This document shows, piece after piece, positions 1-8,107 of a stretch of 60,023 nucleotides of DNA (position 1 is its first letter; each line of letters starts with the position of its first letter). The notes below the pieces were generated by a model. It was not told the origin of the DNA. It made no database searches and saw only the letters and a program-made list of their open reading frames with translations. The DNA lies in NCBI GenBank assembly GCA_035353855.1, contig DAOQAK010000019.1:1-60023 (forward strand), in the 5' to 3' direction. The position numbers and the translations under genes were made by a program. The DNA is from Bacteroidales bacterium (GTDB lineage Bacteria; Bacteroidota; Bacteroidia; Bacteroidales; CG2-30-32-10).

Positions 1-223
1 AAGTATATCAATAACTTTGGGTATGCTTGCCTATTTTTTCTCGGACATCAATGTTAATTTTTATCTTTTTTTCAATTTTTCTGTCGGTTAATCCATTTTT
101 TTTATAGATAAATTTCAAATATTTAAAATCATTAAATATCTAATATTATATATCATACGAAATTTAATTTATAAGGTTATGTACAATAATAATTAATTAA
201 CTACGTAAATAATCATATTTGAT

Positions 224-231
224 TAATTTTG
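224..231 (+). promoter_or_regulatory. Bacteroidota -7 box (TAATTTTG)
   Basis: The octamer TAATTTTG matches the Bacteroidota sigma-ABfr -7 consensus TAnnTTTG and ends 12 nt before the ATG at 244. No clear TTTG -33 element lies 18-20 nt upstream. A TTG inside the box (229) is in frame with the gene and could be mistaken for its start. Confidence 0.5.
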
Positions 232-243
232 CCGTATAGAAAT

Positions 244-1701
244 ATGAAAGGAAAAAGCATTCAATATATTCCGAAAGCATTTTTGTTTATAATGATATTT
301 GTTGTTATAACAATCACTTCATGTAAAAAAGAAAAACTCATAACGGACTCATCGGCTAAACTGCAATTCTCTACCGACACCCTTATTTTCGACACTGTTT
401 TCACTACCATAGGCTCAATAACCAGGCAGGTTAAAGTATACAATCCGTATGACAATAAAATAAACATTTCCAATATTCGCCTTGCTGGTAATACCAATTC
501 ACAGTTTAGTATAAACATTGATGGTGTTGCTACAACCAACTTATCGGAAATTCAAATGGAAGCAAAAGACAGTATATATATTTTCGTAAAAGTTACTGTT
601 GACCCGAATAATAGTAATTCCCCTTTTGTGATTTCTGATTCTATTCTTTTTGAAACGAATGGAAACCTTCAAAAAGTTCAGCTTGTAGCCTGGGGGCAGA
701 ATGCCTATTATCATACTCCAAAATATCCAACAAGTAATCCCTGGTATTCGGTTATTCCTTGTGATGCTGTTTGGACAAATGACAAACCGCATGTAATATA
801 TGGGTACGCTGTTGTTGACTCAGCATGCACGCTTACAATCAAAGAAAATACAAAAGTATATTTGCACAATAATGCAGTACTATGGATTTACAGGGATGGC
901 AGTTTAAATATTGAAGGTACTCTTGGCAACCCTGTAATTTTCCAGGGTGACCGATTGGAATCATATTACCAGGATGTTCCCGGCCAATGGAGCCGTATTT
1001 GGATTTCACGCGGAAGTAAAAATAAAATAGACCATGCCATTATTAAAAATGGAATTGTTGGAATTCATGTTGATACACTTGGTGATAATTGCAACGAACC
1101 TGCTTTAAAAATTAGCAACACGATTATTGAAAATATGAGTGCCGCAGGAATGTATTTCCAGGGAACATGGATTGAAGCCGAAAATTGTGTCATTGGAAAC
1201 TGCGGTCAATACGGAGTAATTCTGAATATTGGCGGAAAATATGATTTTAAACATTGTACTATCGGGAATTATTGGACCCAGTCAAACAGGCAAACACCAT
1301 CACTAGTACTTAATAATTGGTATGAAGATATAAATGGAATTACCCAATACAGGGATCTGGAAAAAGCATATTTTGGAAATTGTATAATTTACGGCACTGT
1401 TGATGATGAATTATATCTTGATAAAAAATCAGGTGCATTATTTAATTATAATTTTGACCATTGCCTTATTAAAACAAAGTTAGATACCGCAGCATCTTTC
1501 ACTGCAAATTGTTTGAATTGTTTTTTCAATCAAAACCCTGATTTTACTGATGTATCTGCTACTGATTACAGTCTGAACAGCACATCGCCTGCAATTAACA
1601 AAGGCGCTCTCAGTATTGCAAATTATGTTCCTTTCGATATTTTACGCCATAACCGCACAACCAACACTGCGCCTGATATTGGGGCGTACGAGAAAGAATA
1701 A
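244..1701 (+). CDS. Lipoprotein with parallel beta-helix fold and choice-of-anchor-Q-like end
   Basis: A predicted surface or periplasmic lipoprotein of 485 residues; enzymatic function unknown. The ATG at 244 gives a signal peptide ending in the lipobox ITSC (Cys at about residue 27) followed by KKEK. Residues 40-125 look like an Ig-like or HYDIN-type beta domain (STDTLIFDTVFTTIGS and an asparagine-rich strand pattern). From about residue 180 there are irregular repeats of short strands with Asn and Gly turns (NTIIENMSAAGMYF, NCVIGNCGQYGVIL), typical of right-handed parallel beta-helices. The last residues, TAPDIGAYE, are the usual close of the choice-of-anchor Q region. In-frame TTG 229 lies inside the promoter box, so 244 is preferred. 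It is transcribed alone, with a 340-base gap downstream. The beta-helix assignment is by pattern; no catalytic residues are claimed. Confidence 0.75.
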   Translation: MKGKSIQYIPKAFLFIMIFVVITITSCKKEKLITDSSAKLQFSTDTLIFDTVFTTIGSITRQVKVYNPYDNKINISNIRLAGNTNSQFSINIDGVATTNLSEIQMEAKDSIYIFVKVTVDPNNSNSPFVISDSILFETNGNLQKVQLVAWGQNAYYHTPKYPTSNPWYSVIPCDAVWTNDKPHVIYGYAVVDSACTLTIKENTKVYLHNNAVLWIYRDGSLNIEGTLGNPVIFQGDRLESYYQDVPGQWSRIWISRGSKNKIDHAIIKNGIVGIHVDTLGDNCNEPALKISNTIIENMSAAGMYFQGTWIEAENCVIGNCGQYGVILNIGGKYDFKHCTIGNYWTQSNRQTPSLVLNNWYEDINGITQYRDLEKAYFGNCIIYGTVDDELYLDKKSGALFNYNFDHCLIKTKLDTAASFTANCLNCFFNQNPDFTDVSATDYSLNSTSPAINKGALSIANYVPFDILRHNRTTNTAPDIGAYEKE

Positions 1702-2041
1702 TACTATTTTAGAATTCAGAATTCAGAATTGAATATTTGTCATATGGTTTTGGGTTGAGCTACTGGGTTGGTTGATAATTTAAAGTCGAAAGAAAATCAA
1801 ATCACATTTTATACATCATCTGGCTTCGATGAACTCAGCCTGACCGTGCGCATGCCGTCATATTGAGTTTATCGAAATATGTTGCGATGGAATTTTTCTT
1901 TCTACAAATAACTATTACCCTAACTAGCCGCTATTCCTATAAACTTTTTACTTGGGTTTATAAAAATAATTTAAGATTTTTGATTTGAAGCGACGGATTA
2001 GATTTGATTTCTAATTTCTATTTTTTTATCAAAAAAATTCC
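1702..2041. other. Intergenic region with dispersed-repeat remnants
   Basis: No gene is seen in these 340 bases. Near 1712-1732 the heptamer GAATTCA repeats about three times. Bases 1821-1849 (GGCTTCGATGAACTCAGCC and following) and 1854-1882 (GTCATATTGAG, then TCGAAATATG) resemble short dispersed repeats common between Bacteroidota genes. They carry small inverted repeats (GGCT/AGCC) and no coding potential. Confidence 0.45.
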
Positions 2042-2956
2042 CTAAGAAATATCATACGTCATTCCTTCTTCAGCAAGAATACTGTTATTAAATTCTTTCT
2101 TAGCTTCTTCAAGTAATGGGGAAAGGTCATCATAACGGGCTGAGTAATGACCTAACATCAACTTTTTCACTTTGGCTTTATTTGCAATAGTTGCTGCATC
2201 GTAAGCAGTGCAATGAAATTTTTCGCGTGCACTTTTTTCTTTATCACGAAGGAATGTGGCTTCATGATATAACAAATCAACACCATTAATAATTGAAAGA
2301 TAAGAATCCGTATAACCAGTGTCGGAACAATAAGCGTATGAAACGGACTTCGGTCCGGCAATAGTAAGTTCTGCATTACTATGATATTTCTTATTCACAT
2401 CAGTAAAACCATGACCTTTTTTAATGGAATCAAAAGCTTCTTCAGGAATATCAATTTTCTGTAAAATTTCTTTTTTAATTTTTCTTTCTTTTTGTTTTTC
2501 GATGAACAGAAACCCTGTAGTAGGAATTCTATGATCTAATGGAATGGTTCGGACAACAATATTTTTATCTTCATAAATTATTTCTGAAAGCGTACTGTCA
2601 ACAGGGTGAAATATCAACGGATACACAAGTGTTGTTTTTGAAATTTCAAGCTGTATGTCAAGAATTTCTTTCAGGTCATTATCGGCGTATAAATGGAGTT
2701 CTTTCTTTCGTCCCAATAAATGCAATGTAAACAACAACCCCATCAATCCTAAATAATGGTCGCCATGAAGATGGCTAATAAAGATATGGTCGATACGTTG
2801 GAATTTTATTTTAAACCTGCGCATTTGTATTTGCGCACCTTCTCCGCAATCAATCAAAAATAAGCGCTCATTTACATTGAGTACCTGAGCGCTTGAATGT
2901 CTTTCGACAGTAGGTGTTGCAGAACTACAACCCAGAATCGTAAGTTTAAATGACAT
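2042..2956 (-). CDS. rnz: Ribonuclease Z (tRNA 3' processing endonuclease)
   Basis: A metallo-beta-lactamase-fold endonuclease that trims the 3' trailer of tRNA precursors in the cytoplasm. At 304 residues it has the usual short RNase Z length. The start has the family's FKLTILGCSSATP and HSSAQ. The zinc motif is H62-x-H64-x-D66-H67 in ISHLHGDHY. The flexible-arm region follows at about 150-190 (KKGHGFTDVNKK), then YCSDTGYTDS, LLYHEATF and the histidine of LMLGHYSARY. Its ATG shares one base with the stop codon of the upstream T9SS cargo gene (TAATG), so the two are probably translationally coupled. The motifs leave little doubt about the family. Confidence 0.95.
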   Translation of the reverse strand: MSFKLTILGCSSATPTVERHSSAQVLNVNERLFLIDCGEGAQIQMRRFKIKFQRIDHIFISHLHGDHYLGLMGLLFTLHLLGRKKELHLYADNDLKEILDIQLEISKTTLVYPLIFHPVDSTLSEIIYEDKNIVVRTIPLDHRIPTTGFLFIEKQKERKIKKEILQKIDIPEEAFDSIKKGHGFTDVNKKYHSNAELTIAGPKSVSYAYCSDTGYTDSYLSIINGVDLLYHEATFLRDKEKSAREKFHCTAYDAATIANKAKVKKLMLGHYSARYDDLSPLLEEAKKEFNNSILAEEGMTYDIS

Positions 2957-3696
2957 TACTTTTCGATGATCATTCTTTTGGTTAAAGTTGTAGTATTATT
3001 ACTCAACTTATACAAATAAATTCCGGAAGGTAATCCGTTGGATGAAAACTCAATTTTATTTTCACCAGTTGATGCATCAATTGTTTTTTCAAAAACTTTT
3101 TCACCAATTACATTGAGTATAGTAAAAGAATATTTTCCATTATTTGGTGATGTGAAAGTAACCGAAGTATTTTTTGAAAAAGGATTTGGTGAATTTTGTT
3201 CCATCGCAAATTTATTCGTATTCAATACAGCAAAACCGCTTGAAGAATCGACAACTAATTTATAACCGGAAAAAGGATATGGAACAGTATACATACCATA
3301 CATTGCATGAATAGTTGTATTAATAGTTAGTTTATATGTTTTACCTTCCATTGTATCTGTAGGTGTACCTGTAATTAAAACACATCCATTTGATCCACCA
3401 GGCCAACCTGTTTTATCAGGTGTAGCAGTAAAAGTAGCAGGCAATCCTAATATTGATGAAAAGTTTACTGAATCAATAGCAATTGTACCATAAGTAGTAA
3501 CTGTATCAGCAGGTACTACAACTGTTATTGAAGTACTGTAAGGCACAGCAACCTGTGCATGGGGTATATTGGTAATTGTATCTGGATATGCACCAGGAGT
3601 AGTATAGCTTATGTCTGGAGTACATGGAGCTTGTGCATTTAACAGAAAAGTTCCTGAAATTATCAATGCAAAAGTTAAAAGTATTTTTTTTATCAT
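2956..3696 (-). CDS. Secreted protein with T9SS type A sorting domain
   Basis: A 246-residue exported protein of unknown activity. A signal peptide (MIKKILLTFALIISGTFLLN, cleavage near AQA) is followed by a Thr- and Val-rich middle that looks like beta-sandwich repeats. The last 80 residues are a type A T9SS C-terminal domain: NSPNPFSKNTSVTF, then YSFTILNVIGEKVFEK, then GLPSGIYLYKLSNN and a basic C-terminus. This domain is recognised by the type IX secretion pore and normally removed on export. The gene ends in a TAATG overlap with rnz, an unexpected partner for a cargo protein. A -7 box (TATATTTG on the minus strand) lies at 3723-3730. Confidence 0.88.
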   Translation of the reverse strand: MIKKILLTFALIISGTFLLNAQAPCTPDISYTTPGAYPDTITNIPHAQVAVPYSTSITVVVPADTVTTYGTIAIDSVNFSSILGLPATFTATPDKTGWPGGSNGCVLITGTPTDTMEGKTYKLTINTTIHAMYGMYTVPYPFSGYKLVVDSSSGFAVLNTNKFAMEQNSPNPFSKNTSVTFTSPNNGKYSFTILNVIGEKVFEKTIDASTGENKIEFSSNGLPSGIYLYKLSNNTTTLTKRMIIEK

Positions 3697-3722
3697 ATAG
3701 AAGTTTGTTTTTTAGTTCATCA

Positions 3723-3730
3723 CAAATATA
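3723..3730 (-). promoter_or_regulatory. -7 box for the T9SS cargo-rnz pair
   Basis: On the minus strand this reads TATATTTG, matching TAnnTTTG, 26 nt before the ATG at 3696. No clear -33 TTTG is visible. It would drive both the cargo gene and rnz. Confidence 0.45.
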
Positions 3731-3922
3731 TAAAAAAATGAAAATACCATCCTATATTTAAAACTTTTTAACAACCTTATATGTTTTATTGCATTTTAAA
3801 TGATTTATAATTTATTTGTATGCAATTTTATTATTTCTTTAATTTGAATTGAAATTACAGAAAGATTAAAACTAAATAGTTAAGATATTATATTATTCAT
3901 ATAGAAATAAAATTCTTCAATC

Positions 3923-4807
3923 ATGAAAATAAAAATACTTTCTTTAATTATATCACTTTGTTGTATTCTGGTAATATCAACCAATGGTCAGAATCAAAAA
4001 GCAATTTCCGAAAATGCTATATGGGTTTCATATTACCAGATAGGCTCCCCGCCTACATGCTACTCCAGGCTTTATAAAACAGGCAAGGATACATTAATTA
4101 ACAGCAATGCATATATTAAAATGTATATGGCTCCGGTGCATCAAACTGGTGCAAATTCATTTCAGATTGATGCACCTTTTCAATACCATCTTGCTTTCAG
4201 GAATGATTTAAACAACCGCGCATTTGTTATCCCTGCTAACGACAATACAGAACAATTATGGTATGATTTTAATCTCACAGTTGGTGATACTTTACCTAAT
4301 ATTTCAAAATGGTACTCAACGCAATTCATAGATCAGGGAGATACTATTATAGTTACAAGCATCGATTCTATTTTTTATTGCAATAAATATTATACCCGAT
4401 ACAATTTTAATCATCCTCAATTCCCTTGTCTTGTTCGCGAAGTTGGTTTTACAGGTGATCTGATCAATTATAATGGTATTTATTTTGAATATGCAGTATC
4501 TCTTTCAAAATTTATTTCTGATACATCGATGACTGATTGTTCAATAATATTAACAGGATTAGAAAATATAATTCCTGGTTCTCCAACAATAAAAATATAT
4601 GAAAACAATACTAACAATATTGTTTTCATTGAATCATCGATAAATTCTAATATCAAAATTTTAAATATAAATGGACAGGTTATTAAACATGTCATGAGTA
4701 ACAGCAATTCCACATCTGTTGACTTGAATACCTTACCAAACGGAGTTTATATAATACGAGTAACAACAGACAAAGAAATTTTTACAAAAAAAATTGTAAA
4801 AGAATAA
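3923..4807 (+). CDS. Secreted protein with T9SS type A sorting domain
   Basis: A 294-residue exported protein of unknown role. The signal peptide runs to about residue 22 (MKIKILSLIISLCCILVIST, then NGQ). Residues 25-200 contain no motif I recognise. The C-terminal 75 residues form a T9SS type A sorting domain: IKIYENNTNNIVFIESS, IKILNINGQVIKHV, the LPNGVYIIRVTTDKE signature, and a final KKIVKE. It reads away from the other T9SS cargo gene at 2956-3696 and ends before a strong bidirectional hairpin. No promoter box matching TAnnTTTG was found immediately upstream. Confidence 0.85.
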   Translation: MKIKILSLIISLCCILVISTNGQNQKAISENAIWVSYYQIGSPPTCYSRLYKTGKDTLINSNAYIKMYMAPVHQTGANSFQIDAPFQYHLAFRNDLNNRAFVIPANDNTEQLWYDFNLTVGDTLPNISKWYSTQFIDQGDTIIVTSIDSIFYCNKYYTRYNFNHPQFPCLVREVGFTGDLINYNGIYFEYAVSLSKFISDTSMTDCSIILTGLENIIPGSPTIKIYENNTNNIVFIESSINSNIKILNINGQVIKHVMSNSNSTSVDLNTLPNGVYIIRVTTDKEIFTKKIVKE

Positions 4808-4829
4808 AACAAAATAATTAATAAAACAA

Positions 4830-4857
4830 GAGCGCCCATCAGAAATGATGGGCGCTC
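4830..4857. terminator. Bidirectional hairpin between converging genes
   Basis: A perfect 12-bp stem, GAGCGCCCATCA and its complement, closes on a GAAA tetraloop. It sits between the converging ends of the T9SS cargo gene (+) and rpsA (-). The minus-strand exit is T-rich (rpsA side); the plus side has a weaker tract. Confidence 0.85.
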
Positions 4858-4881
4858 GAAAATTAACTTTATATAATTAAA

Positions 4882-6762
4882 TTATTCTTCTTTTGATTCT
4901 TCAGCTTCTTCTGAAGTTTCATCTTTTTTAGCTTTCTTTACAACTTTTTGATCCATTTCTGTTTTCAGGTTAGCCAATACATCAAGGTCGCCAAGAGTAG
5001 TTTTTTCTAAATTATCTTTAATTTTTTTAACTGCTTTTTTAGTTCCTTTTTCTTTTTGTTTGGCATCAGTTTTCTCAGCAGTTTTTTCTGCTGCAGCTTT
5101 ATCCTGGAAAATTTTAGTATGAGAAACTATGATCTTCTTGTTTTCTTTTGAGAACTCGATCACTTTAAAATCCAATGCTTCGTCAACCTTTGCTGTAGTT
5201 CCGTCTTCTTTCTGGATATGACGTAAAGGAGCAAATCCTTCAACACCATAAGGAAGAGCAACAACAACGCCTTTTTCAGCAGCAGATACAATTGTTCCTT
5301 TATGAACTGAATCTACAGTGAAAACAGTTTCAAAAACATCCCATGGGTTTTCTTCCAATTGTTTGTGTCCAAGGCTTAGTCTGCGGTTTTCAACATCCAC
5401 TTCCAAAACAATCACATCAATTTTTTCTCCGATTTTTGTAAATTCAGCAGGATGTTTAATTTTCTTCGACCATGAAAGATCGCTGATATGTATTAAACCA
5501 TCAACACCTTCTTCTAATTCAACAAATATTCCAAAGTTGGTAAAGTTGCGAACAACGGCTGAATGCTTTGAATTTACAGGGTATTTCTGAATAATGTTTG
5601 TCCATGGATCGGGGATAAGTTGTTTAATGCCAAGCGACATTTTACGTTCTTCTCTGTCGAGAGTAAGTATGATAGCTTCCACTTCATCACCAACTTTCAG
5701 GAAGTCCTGGGCGCTACGTAAATGCTGCGACCATGACATTTCAGAAACATGGATCAAACCTTCAACTCCTGCTGCTATCTCGATAAATGCACCGTAATCG
5801 GCAATTACAACAACTTTTCCTTTTACTTTATCGCCAACTTTTAAATTAGCATCCAGTGAATCCCATGGATGAGAAGTAAGCTGTTTCAATCCAAGAGCAA
5901 TACGTTTCTTGTTATCATCAAAATCAAGGATAACAACATTTATTTTCTGATCAAGGGTAACAATTTCTTCAGGATGATTTATACGTCCCCATGACAAATC
6001 GGTAATATGAATCAAACCGTCGACACCGCCAAGGTCAATGAATACACCATATGATGTGACGTTCTTAACGGTACCTTCAAGTATCTGTCCTTTTTCAAGT
6101 TTGCTGATAATTTCAGCTTTCTGCAATTCAAGTTCAGCTTCAATAAGCGCTTTATGTGATACAACTACGTTCTTATATTCATGGTTAACTTTAACCACTT
6201 TAAATTCCATGGTTTTTCCAACAAATACATCATAATCGCGAATAGGTTTAACATCAATCTGTGATCCGGGTAAGAATGCTTCAATACCGAATACATCAAC
6301 GATTAAACCACCTTTTGTACGACATTTAACATATCCCTGGATAATTTCATCATTTTCCAATGATTGGTTAACGCGTTCCCATGAACGTAAAACACGTGCT
6401 TTCTTGTGTGAAAGTAAAAGCTGACCTGTACCGTCTTCCTGGCTTTCAACATAAACTTCAATCTTGTCGCCAACTTTCAGGTCAGGATTATATCTTAATT
6501 CAGATAAAGAAATAATTCCGTCAGATTTGTAACCGATGTTAACAACAACTTCACGGTTATTTTTAGCAACAACAGTTCCGTCAATTACTTCATGTTCGAT
6601 AACTGAACTGAGGGTATTGTTGTAAATCTCCTCAAGTTTTTTTCTTTCGTCTTTGCTGTAATTGTCGTGTTTTTTTCCAATCGCATTCCAATCAAAATCG
6701 GCAGGCTGTGTGTTCTCAACTTTGTTAGTAGTTTCTTCAACTACATTTTCATTTTCAGTCAT
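4882..6762 (-). CDS. rpsA: 30S ribosomal protein S1
   Basis: The mRNA-binding ribosomal protein that delivers structured or leader-poor messages to the 30S subunit. The 626 residues hold six S1/OB domains at about 57-120, 138-203, 225-293, 310-380, 397-467 and 484-552. Domains 3-5 carry the classic G-V-DGLIHI-DLSW pattern, while domains 1, 2 and 6 are more diverged, as usual. A Lys/Glu-rich tail (about 555-626) extends past domain 6, common in Bacteroidota S1. The acidic N-terminus (VVEETTNKVENTQP) is also typical. Single-gene unit with a -7 box at 6871-6878 and a shared terminator at 4830-4857. Confidence 0.96.
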   Translation of the reverse strand: MTENENVVEETTNKVENTQPADFDWNAIGKKHDNYSKDERKKLEEIYNNTLSSVIEHEVIDGTVVAKNNREVVVNIGYKSDGIISLSELRYNPDLKVGDKIEVYVESQEDGTGQLLLSHKKARVLRSWERVNQSLENDEIIQGYVKCRTKGGLIVDVFGIEAFLPGSQIDVKPIRDYDVFVGKTMEFKVVKVNHEYKNVVVSHKALIEAELELQKAEIISKLEKGQILEGTVKNVTSYGVFIDLGGVDGLIHITDLSWGRINHPEEIVTLDQKINVVILDFDDNKKRIALGLKQLTSHPWDSLDANLKVGDKVKGKVVVIADYGAFIEIAAGVEGLIHVSEMSWSQHLRSAQDFLKVGDEVEAIILTLDREERKMSLGIKQLIPDPWTNIIQKYPVNSKHSAVVRNFTNFGIFVELEEGVDGLIHISDLSWSKKIKHPAEFTKIGEKIDVIVLEVDVENRRLSLGHKQLEENPWDVFETVFTVDSVHKGTIVSAAEKGVVVALPYGVEGFAPLRHIQKEDGTTAKVDEALDFKVIEFSKENKKIIVSHTKIFQDKAAAEKTAEKTDAKQKEKGTKKAVKKIKDNLEKTTLGDLDVLANLKTEMDQKVVKKAKKDETSEEAEESKEE

Positions 6763-6870
6763 AATAGTTTAATTTGTATTCCACTCTTCATTTCCCGCCC
6801 TATTTATTTTCGGGATGATTTGCGGAAGGTGTTAATACTCCGTTTTTTAATTTTTATTAATTAGGGGGTG

Positions 6871-6878
6871 CAAAGATA
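6871..6878 (-). promoter_or_regulatory. -7 box for rpsA
   Basis: Reads TATCTTTG on the minus strand, matching TAnnTTTG, about 108 nt before the rpsA start. This leaves an unusually long leader for this window, which could allow S1 autoregulation (inference). Confidence 0.5.
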
Positions 6879-6941
6879 AAAATTATTTTTAGAAATAAAA
6901 AGAAGTTAGGAAATTAGTTTTTTGAAAATCATTGATATAAC

Positions 6942-7067
6942 AATAGTTCGTTATGCTTTGAGATTTTTCATTCTTCAAAATGACAAAATGCAGTATTATT
7001 TTGTCATTTCGAGCAATAGCGAGAAATCTGTAATTATCTGCATTTTGTAAAAACTTAACGAACTATT
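6942..7067. repeat. MITE-like palindromic element with 12-bp terminal inverted repeats
   Basis: The ends AATAGTTCGTTA (6942-6953) and TAACGAACTATT (7056-7067) are perfect 12-bp inverted repeats. Inside, AAATGACAAAAT (6978-6989) and ATTTTGTCATTT (6998-7009) form a perfect 12-bp hairpin. An alternative pairing joins CAAAATGCAG (6984-6993) with CTGCATTTTG (7038-7047). The interior GTCATTTCGAGCAATAGCGA resembles a widespread Bacteroidota intergenic repeat (from memory). No ORF, so it would be non-autonomous. Confidence 0.65.
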
Positions 7068-7095
7068 AATATATAAAATATTTATATAAAAACAA

Positions 7096-7121
7096 AAAAA
7101 GCTGCATTACTGCAGCTTTTT
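7096..7121 (-). terminator. Rho-independent terminator of the porP operon
   Basis: An 11-bp stem, AAAAAGCTGCA paired with TGCAGCTTTTT around a 4-nt loop, followed on the minus strand by a T-run. It lies 22 bp past the porP/sprF stop codon. Confidence 0.85.
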
Positions 7122-7143
7122 GATATATTTTAAAATATTTCTT

Positions 7144-8055
7144 TTAATTGAAGAAACGCGGAGTTTTAGTAGGGATAACTTTTTTAGATACATCGAATGA
7201 TGCCATGAGTAATATTTCGTGCGAACCACCGCTATATGATTTTATAGCTCCCATGTTAGCATCGTAAGAATATCCAATCCTTATGTTTCTTGTTATGTCA
7301 ACACCAAGTAACCCAACAATTGCATCACCAGGTCTTACAGTTGCTCCTACCCAAAAACGATTAGCATAGAATGCAAGGGCAGAAATATCAACCTGCGAAA
7401 TAAATCCTGCACTCTTAAATTTCACTGAAGGTATAATATTGAGTTTTTCGCTTGCTTTGATTTTATATTTGGCATAAACATAATAATGTCTTGGAACCTG
7501 TAATGCGGTAGCTTTATCAATAGGTTTTTCTATATGAGTTACTGATGCTCCTATACAAAGTTTGTTAGTGTTATAAGCTACACCAAAGTCAAAATCGGGT
7601 TTTGTTTTTGTATCATTAACATAAATACCGTTTGGATCATTCATATCATCATATATAAGCTCATTACCTTTAAGTCCTTTGTTGAGCATCCCGAATCCCA
7701 AGCCAAATGATAAACGGCTGCTCTCATTTAAAAACATCTGATAAGCATACATCAATTTAAAATTGACACTGTTTTCATAACCAAGTTTATCAATGATCAT
7801 GTTTAATCCAACACCACCTGACATTTTATCAACATACGTATTTGCGCTTAACAGTTGTGTTTGAGGAGCCTGATCGAAACCTGTCCATTGCTGACGGGTT
7901 AACAATGTAGCATCTAAAGTGCCCGAAATACCTGCCATTGCAGGATTATAAGTTATTTCACTGAACATGTAATTACTGAATTGTATATCGTTCTGGGAAA
8001 AACCGGAAAGAACAATAGCAACCAGGAACATAATAGTTGTAAAAATCTTTTTCAT
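7144..8055 (-). CDS. PorP/SprF family type IX secretion membrane protein
   Basis: An outer-membrane beta-barrel of the PorP/SprF family, which helps T9SS cargo reach or stay on the cell surface. At 303 residues it matches the family length. It has a signal peptide (FSQ cleavage near 20), then the hallmark QFSNYMFSEITYNPAMAGIS, then RQQWTGFDQAPQTQLLS, and alternating amphipathic strands to the end. It lies 52 bp downstream of the PorE-like OmpA gene in the same direction, with a -7 box (TACTTTTG, 8080-8087) between them, so it may also be transcribed on its own. SprF-type proteins usually pair with one large adhesin; none is in this window. Calling it PorP proper, rather than one of many paralogues, is not possible from sequence alone. 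Confidence 0.9.
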   Translation of the reverse strand: MKKIFTTIMFLVAIVLSGFSQNDIQFSNYMFSEITYNPAMAGISGTLDATLLTRQQWTGFDQAPQTQLLSANTYVDKMSGGVGLNMIIDKLGYENSVNFKLMYAYQMFLNESSRLSFGLGFGMLNKGLKGNELIYDDMNDPNGIYVNDTKTKPDFDFGVAYNTNKLCIGASVTHIEKPIDKATALQVPRHYYVYAKYKIKASEKLNIIPSVKFKSAGFISQVDISALAFYANRFWVGATVRPGDAIVGLLGVDITRNIRIGYSYDANMGAIKSYSGGSHEILLMASFDVSKKVIPTKTPRFFN

Positions 8056-8079
8056 GTGTTAAGTGATTTAATTATAGTG

Positions 8080-8087
8080 CAAAAGTA
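8080..8087 (-). promoter_or_regulatory. -7 box upstream of the PorP/SprF gene
   Basis: Reads TACTTTTG on the minus strand, 24 nt before the ATG, within the 52-bp gap after the OmpA gene. No matching -33 element is seen. Confidence 0.4.
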
Positions 8088-8107
8088 ATACATTTTTAAT
8101 TTAAAAC

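Larger units (their letters stand above)
6763..7143. other. Intergenic region: rpsA leader, palindromic repeat and porP terminator
   Basis: These 381 bases hold the long rpsA leader with its promoter box (6871-6878), the 126-bp inverted-repeat element at 6942-7067, and the terminator at 7096-7121. No coding sequence is seen. Confidence 0.7.
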
